A program made the translations under genes and the position numbers. DNA of 64,000 nucleotides, taken from Mesorhizobium hawassense (GTDB lineage: Bacteria; Pseudomonadota; Alphaproteobacteria; Rhizobiales; Rhizobiaceae). Each line of letters begins with the position of its first letter. The first letter of the stretch is position 1. This document shows, piece by piece, positions 61,366 through 64,000 of this stretch. A model generated the notes under the pieces. That model ran no database searches. It was not told the DNA's origin and saw only the letters and a program-made list of their open reading frames with translations. The stretch lies in assembly GCF_003289945.1 (NCBI RefSeq), contig NZ_QMBP01000002.1:1-64000 (forward strand). Reading direction: 5' to 3'.

Positions 61366-62199
61366 CTATTCAGGAACCGTCCACATGTAGCGGCTGACCT
61401 GATGCTGCTCGAGCCTGTTTCGGACCCACTCTGCGACACTCGGAGATTCCCACTCAAAAAGTCCGCATCCAGAAAGGGCGCGACGTATTTGCGTAGATCT
61501 TCCCAGATATTCAAAGACAACGTTACCCGCAGAGGGGGCGCGGCTCCGCTTGCCTGCGACATTGGTTTGTATTCCGACAAGAATATCAACCCTCCCACGG
61601 AAAGCTCCGTATAATACTGTCGATGTAATAACATCCTTTCCAGTCGGATCATATTCGCACAGATACAGTCTGTCATCAACAAGTATTGGCACACCTAGAT
61701 ATCGATATCTAACTCGCAATTTTCTTCCACCATCATCTACTTCATATCGCGATATGCTATTCGTATAATGATTCACACCAGACTTTCCGATGTAGAATAA
61801 CGCCTTAACGATATGGTCCGGACGCGCTCCAGAGCAATAATATCGATAGTAGTATCCCTCATATTGCAGTAAGGCCTCCCGACCGCGCTCAAAGAGAGCG
61901 ATGAGATGCGGCATGTAAGGGGCGTCTGCGTTCTGACGATATCGGTCGCGAGGCCGCATGTTGATCAGCTTTTTGAAAGCCTCCTCCGGCAACCGGATCT
62001 CGTCCTCATCGACTCCGAAAAAATCGCAGATGCGGTGCATATTGTGCTGGGAGGGATACGCGTCGCCGCTGAGATATTTATTGAACTGCTGCCGGTTGAT
62101 GTTGAGGCGCCTGCAAACCTCGGAGATGGAGGAGTAGTATGTGCAAACGACCCGCAAATTATGTGGAAAATTGCTCATGGACGATCGAAACCCAGTCAT
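61366..62199 (-). CDS. HTH regulator with C-terminal sensor-like domain, paralogue 2
   Basis: The 277-residue protein has an XRE-type HTH (LRVVCTYYSSISEVCRRLNI, NRQQFNKYLSGDAYPSQHNM, HRICDFFGVDEDEIRLPEEA) and a C-terminal domain (QYEGYYYRYYCSGARPDHIV, LYFIGKSG-like region, CGLFEWESP). It shares layout, INRQQFNKYLSG, FFGVDE, and the CGLF ending with the regulator at 36,057-36,890. It is divergent from the FMN reductase. The start is ATG 62,199 or ATG 62,178. It is more AT-rich than its neighbours. It may control the right part of the island. Confidence 0.75.
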   Translation of the reverse strand: MTGFRSSMSNFPHNLRVVCTYYSSISEVCRRLNINRQQFNKYLSGDAYPSQHNMHRICDFFGVDEDEIRLPEEAFKKLINMRPRDRYRQNADAPYMPHLIALFERGREALLQYEGYYYRYYCSGARPDHIVKALFYIGKSGVNHYTNSISRYEVDDGGRKLRVRYRYLGVPILVDDRLYLCEYDPTGKDVITSTVLYGAFRGRVDILVGIQTNVAGKRSRAPSAGNVVFEYLGRSTQIRRALSGCGLFEWESPSVAEWVRNRLEQHQVSRYMWTVPE

Positions 62200-62207
62200 C
62201 GAATTTT

Positions 62208-62240
62208 GCGCATTGTGACGCGCCTATGGCGCAATGTCAC
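62208..62240 (+). promoter_or_regulatory. Direct repeats in the regulator/reductase intergenic region
   Basis: GCGCATTGTGAC (62,208-62,219) and GCGCAATGTCAC (62,229-62,240) are 21 bases apart, two helical turns. A palindromic ATTGCGCAAT follows at 62,305-62,314. The region lies between the divergent regulator and reductase genes, so these are candidate operator sites. No factor can be named. Confidence 0.35.
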
Positions 62241-62333
62241 TGCGAAAGTGCGGCAATGGCGAAATTGTGGTGCCTGTCGGCGGAGTGCATTCTCCGTATC
62301 ACCAATTGCGCAATGCACCGAGGAGCACGGATA

Positions 62334-62963
62334 ATGTTTCTGACAATCAATCAATGCTCAAGCACCGAACCGCGACCGCGTCCATTTGTGCTGGGGATCG
62401 GGGGGACCACCCGACCGAACTCCACCAGTGAAAGCGCTTTGCGGCGCGCATTATCCCTTGCGGAGGAGGCCGGAGCAACCACCGAGATGTTTCCCGGCCA
62501 GTTGCTCTCGTTGCCACTCTACAATCCAAATTCACTCTATCGCACTAACGAGGCAGAGGCCCTGATCGACGCCCTGCGTCGTTCAGATGCAGTAATTTTC
62601 GCCTCACCGGCGTACCACGGCAGTATCTCCGGGCTGGTGAAGAACGCGATCGATTATATTGAAGATATGCGCGAGGACAATCGACCCTATCTGGCTGATC
62701 GGGCTGTTGGTGCGATCATTTCCGCATACGGAGACCAGGCCATAGGCTCGACGCTTAGCACCATGAGGAACATCACCCACTCGCTGCGCGGCTGGCCACT
62801 GCCAATAGGTGTCGGGATTAACGCTCTTCGCTGCACTTTCGACGAAGATTGTGAACCATCAGATGCCCACGTGGATAGTCAATTGCGTATAATGGCCCAA
62901 CAAGCCGTCCGCTTTGCGCAAATGATCGCAAGCCAGAGGCTTTCACCGTCAAGCTGTATTTAG
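62334..62963 (+). CDS. NADPH-dependent FMN reductase
   Basis: ATG 62,334 follows GAGGAGC and gives 209 residues. Flavodoxin-like reductase features are LGIGGTTRPNSTSESALRRA, LSLPLYNPNSL, FASPAYHGSISGLVKNAIDY and IISAYGDQAIGSTLSTMRNI. Such enzymes reduce FMN with NADPH and deliver FMNH2 to two-component monooxygenases. The LLM monooxygenase at 52,018-53,187 is the likely client. Frames starting upstream run over the operator region and are not supported. Confidence 0.87.
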   Translation: MFLTINQCSSTEPRPRPFVLGIGGTTRPNSTSESALRRALSLAEEAGATTEMFPGQLLSLPLYNPNSLYRTNEAEALIDALRRSDAVIFASPAYHGSISGLVKNAIDYIEDMREDNRPYLADRAVGAIISAYGDQAIGSTLSTMRNITHSLRGWPLPIGVGINALRCTFDEDCEPSDAHVDSQLRIMAQQAVRFAQMIASQRLSPSSCI

Positions 62964-63175
62964 TTCACTTGCGGTGAACAACAAACCGCCTCTGCTCGGA
63001 TGGACTTTAGCATCGGCATGATGAGCGCAGGCTCGCGGGCAGTCATCAGCGCCTGCGTCGATGGTGGCCAAGGGGCCGTGGCGCTGCTTGAACGTGTTCG
63101 GTAAACTGTCTCCCAGTACCCAGCTCGGCCATAACGAGGAGCTCAGCGATGCCGCGCTGATGGCCGTTTAACGCC

Positions 63176-64000
63176 CTACGTCCCGCAAAAAGTCTGCAAA
63201 ACCCGCTCGTCCTCCCGCGGTGGCAAGGCGTAGTCTGACCGCTCAGGCTGCTCGTCGAACGGCCTGACGACCACGTCCAGCAATTCTTCGAACGGCCGGA
63301 AGTCGGCGCCCTCGACCGCCGCCTTGATCACCGCTTCGATGCGGTGGTTGCGCGGGATGTATCTTGGATTGGTCGACAGCATGACCTCCCGCCGCTCGGC
63401 GGGAAACGCCGACTCCTCGGCTAATCGCAGCCGCCAGCGCGTTGCCCAGTCGTCGAATTCCTTCGAATCCGCAAAGAGGCGGCGAACGCCGCTGTCGCCG
63501 GCTGTCCCCTCGATTTCTCTGGCCAGCCCCCGGAAGGTCAGTAGGAAATCGGCCCGGTTGCGCGCCATAATTCTCAGAAGATCGCCGATGAGCTGCAGGT
63601 CGCCTTCCTGCTCCGCGAGCAAACCGAGCTTGCGCCGCCAGCCGCGGTGGAATGTCTTGTCATGGGTGGCCTGGAACCTCTTGAGAGCCTCCTCAGCAAA
63701 TCGCACGGCCTCGTCCTGATCCTCATGAATGATCGGCAGCAGGGTTTCCGCGAAGCGCGCAAGATTCCAGACGGCGATGCCTGGTTGGTTGGCATAGGCG
63801 TAGCGGCCCTGCCGGTCGATCGAGCTGAACACCTTTGCCGGGTCGTATTCATCCATGAACGCGCACGGACCGTAGTCGATCGTCTCGCCTGAGATCGTCA
63901 TGTTGTCCGTGTTCATGACGCCGTGGATGAAGCCGACCAGCATCCAGCGTGCGACCAGATCGGCCTGGAGGGCAGTCACTCGCTCGAGAAGAGCGAGATA
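63176..64000 (-). CDS. selO: Protein adenylyltransferase SelO, C-terminal part (runs off the window)
   Basis: The minus strand encodes the C-terminal half of SelO/YdiU. MLVGFIHGVMNTDNMTISGE, TIDYGPCAFMDEYDP and FSSIDRQGRYAYANQPGIAV, WNLARFAETLLP are the pseudokinase-family hallmarks, and NPRYIPRNHRIEAVI is the typical near-C-terminal motif. SelO transfers AMP to protein hydroxyls. The N-terminal half lies beyond base 64,000. The E. coli-type C-terminal selenocysteine/cysteine position appears as CGT near the end. It is likely core genome and marks the right limit of the island. Confidence 0.93.
   Translation of the reverse strand, partial: YLALLERVTALQADLVARWMLVGFIHGVMNTDNMTISGETIDYGPCAFMDEYDPAKVFSSIDRQGRYAYANQPGIAVWNLARFAETLLPIIHEDQDEAVRFAEEALKRFQATHDKTFHRGWRRKLGLLAEQEGDLQLIGDLLRIMARNRADFLLTFRGLAREIEGTAGDSGVRRLFADSKEFDDWATRWRLRLAEESAFPAERREVMLSTNPRYIPRNHRIEAVIKAAVEGADFRPFEELLDVVVRPFDEQPERSDYALPPREDERVLQTFCGT

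Noticed and set aside
1..64000. CRISPR arrays, tRNA or rRNA genes, replication origins
   Set aside because: I looked for regularly spaced repeats, cloverleaf-like segments and rRNA-like conserved stretches and saw none that I could support by eye.

Overview
The window looks like the chromosome or a large replicon of a rhizobial alphaproteobacterium, most likely Mesorhizobium or a close relative. This is inferred from a MucR/Ros-type regulator, ExoP/Wza-type polysaccharide machinery, GC-rich housekeeping genes (glmS, selO) beside more AT-rich accessory DNA, and many decayed insertion sequences. No database search was possible; all calls rest on motifs and family knowledge.

Bases 1-29,300 are a surface-polysaccharide locus, read mostly right to left. 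At its head sits a NusG/RfaH-like antiterminator (28,740-29,306), followed by a leader with a perfect 11-bp hairpin abutting an ops-like GCGGTAGC. Then come an initiating sugar-phosphate transferase, a Wzx flippase, pseudaminic acid genes (pseC, F, G, H, I), a capsule-type transferase, a GT4 transferase, the UDP-N-acetyl-L-fucosamine genes (fnlA, B, C), a WbuB-like transferase, a nuclease-like membrane protein and a Wzy-like protein. A Tat-exported pectate-lyase-fold protein converges on this run. A second block holds a FecR-like secreted protein, a CpsB/YwqE phosphatase, a Wza-type exporter, a Wzc/ExoP tyrosine autokinase, a TPR protein and an O-antigen ligase/polymerase, with a mucR-like gene at the end. 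pseB is missing. FnlA should make the compound PseC needs, so one dehydratase may feed both sugar branches. glmS (30,107-31,930) lies just beyond and supplies hexosamine.

Bases 32,000-63,000 are an accessory catabolic island with insertion-sequence debris. It encodes a dipeptide-type ABC importer (binding protein, two permeases, two ATPases), a cyclic amidohydrolase with all metal ligands, an M20 N-carbamoyl-amino-acid-hydrolase-like enzyme, a luciferase-like flavin monooxygenase with a YciI partner, an NADPH:FMN reductase, two alpha/beta hydrolases, two SDRs, a metallo-beta-lactamase-fold hydrolase and a GlcG/HbpS-like protein. Two homologous HTH regulators sit near its two ends. The set suggests import, oxidation and hydrolysis of a cyclic ureide, imide or other N-heterocycle; the substrate cannot be read from the sequence.

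The clearest mobile element is an IS66 copy (39,846-45,749) with a perfect 8-bp target duplication inside the catabolic gene run. Its tnpB is split by a recombinase-in-trio (RIT) element with three overlapping tyrosine recombinase genes, perfect 90-bp inverted ends and an extra palindrome at one end. Other remnants are a scrambled IS5, an ISAs1, an IS481-like piece and an IS66 scrap. A two-gene small-protein cassette of unknown function occurs twice, at 13.4-13.8 kb and 51.1-51.5 kb. The window ends inside selO.
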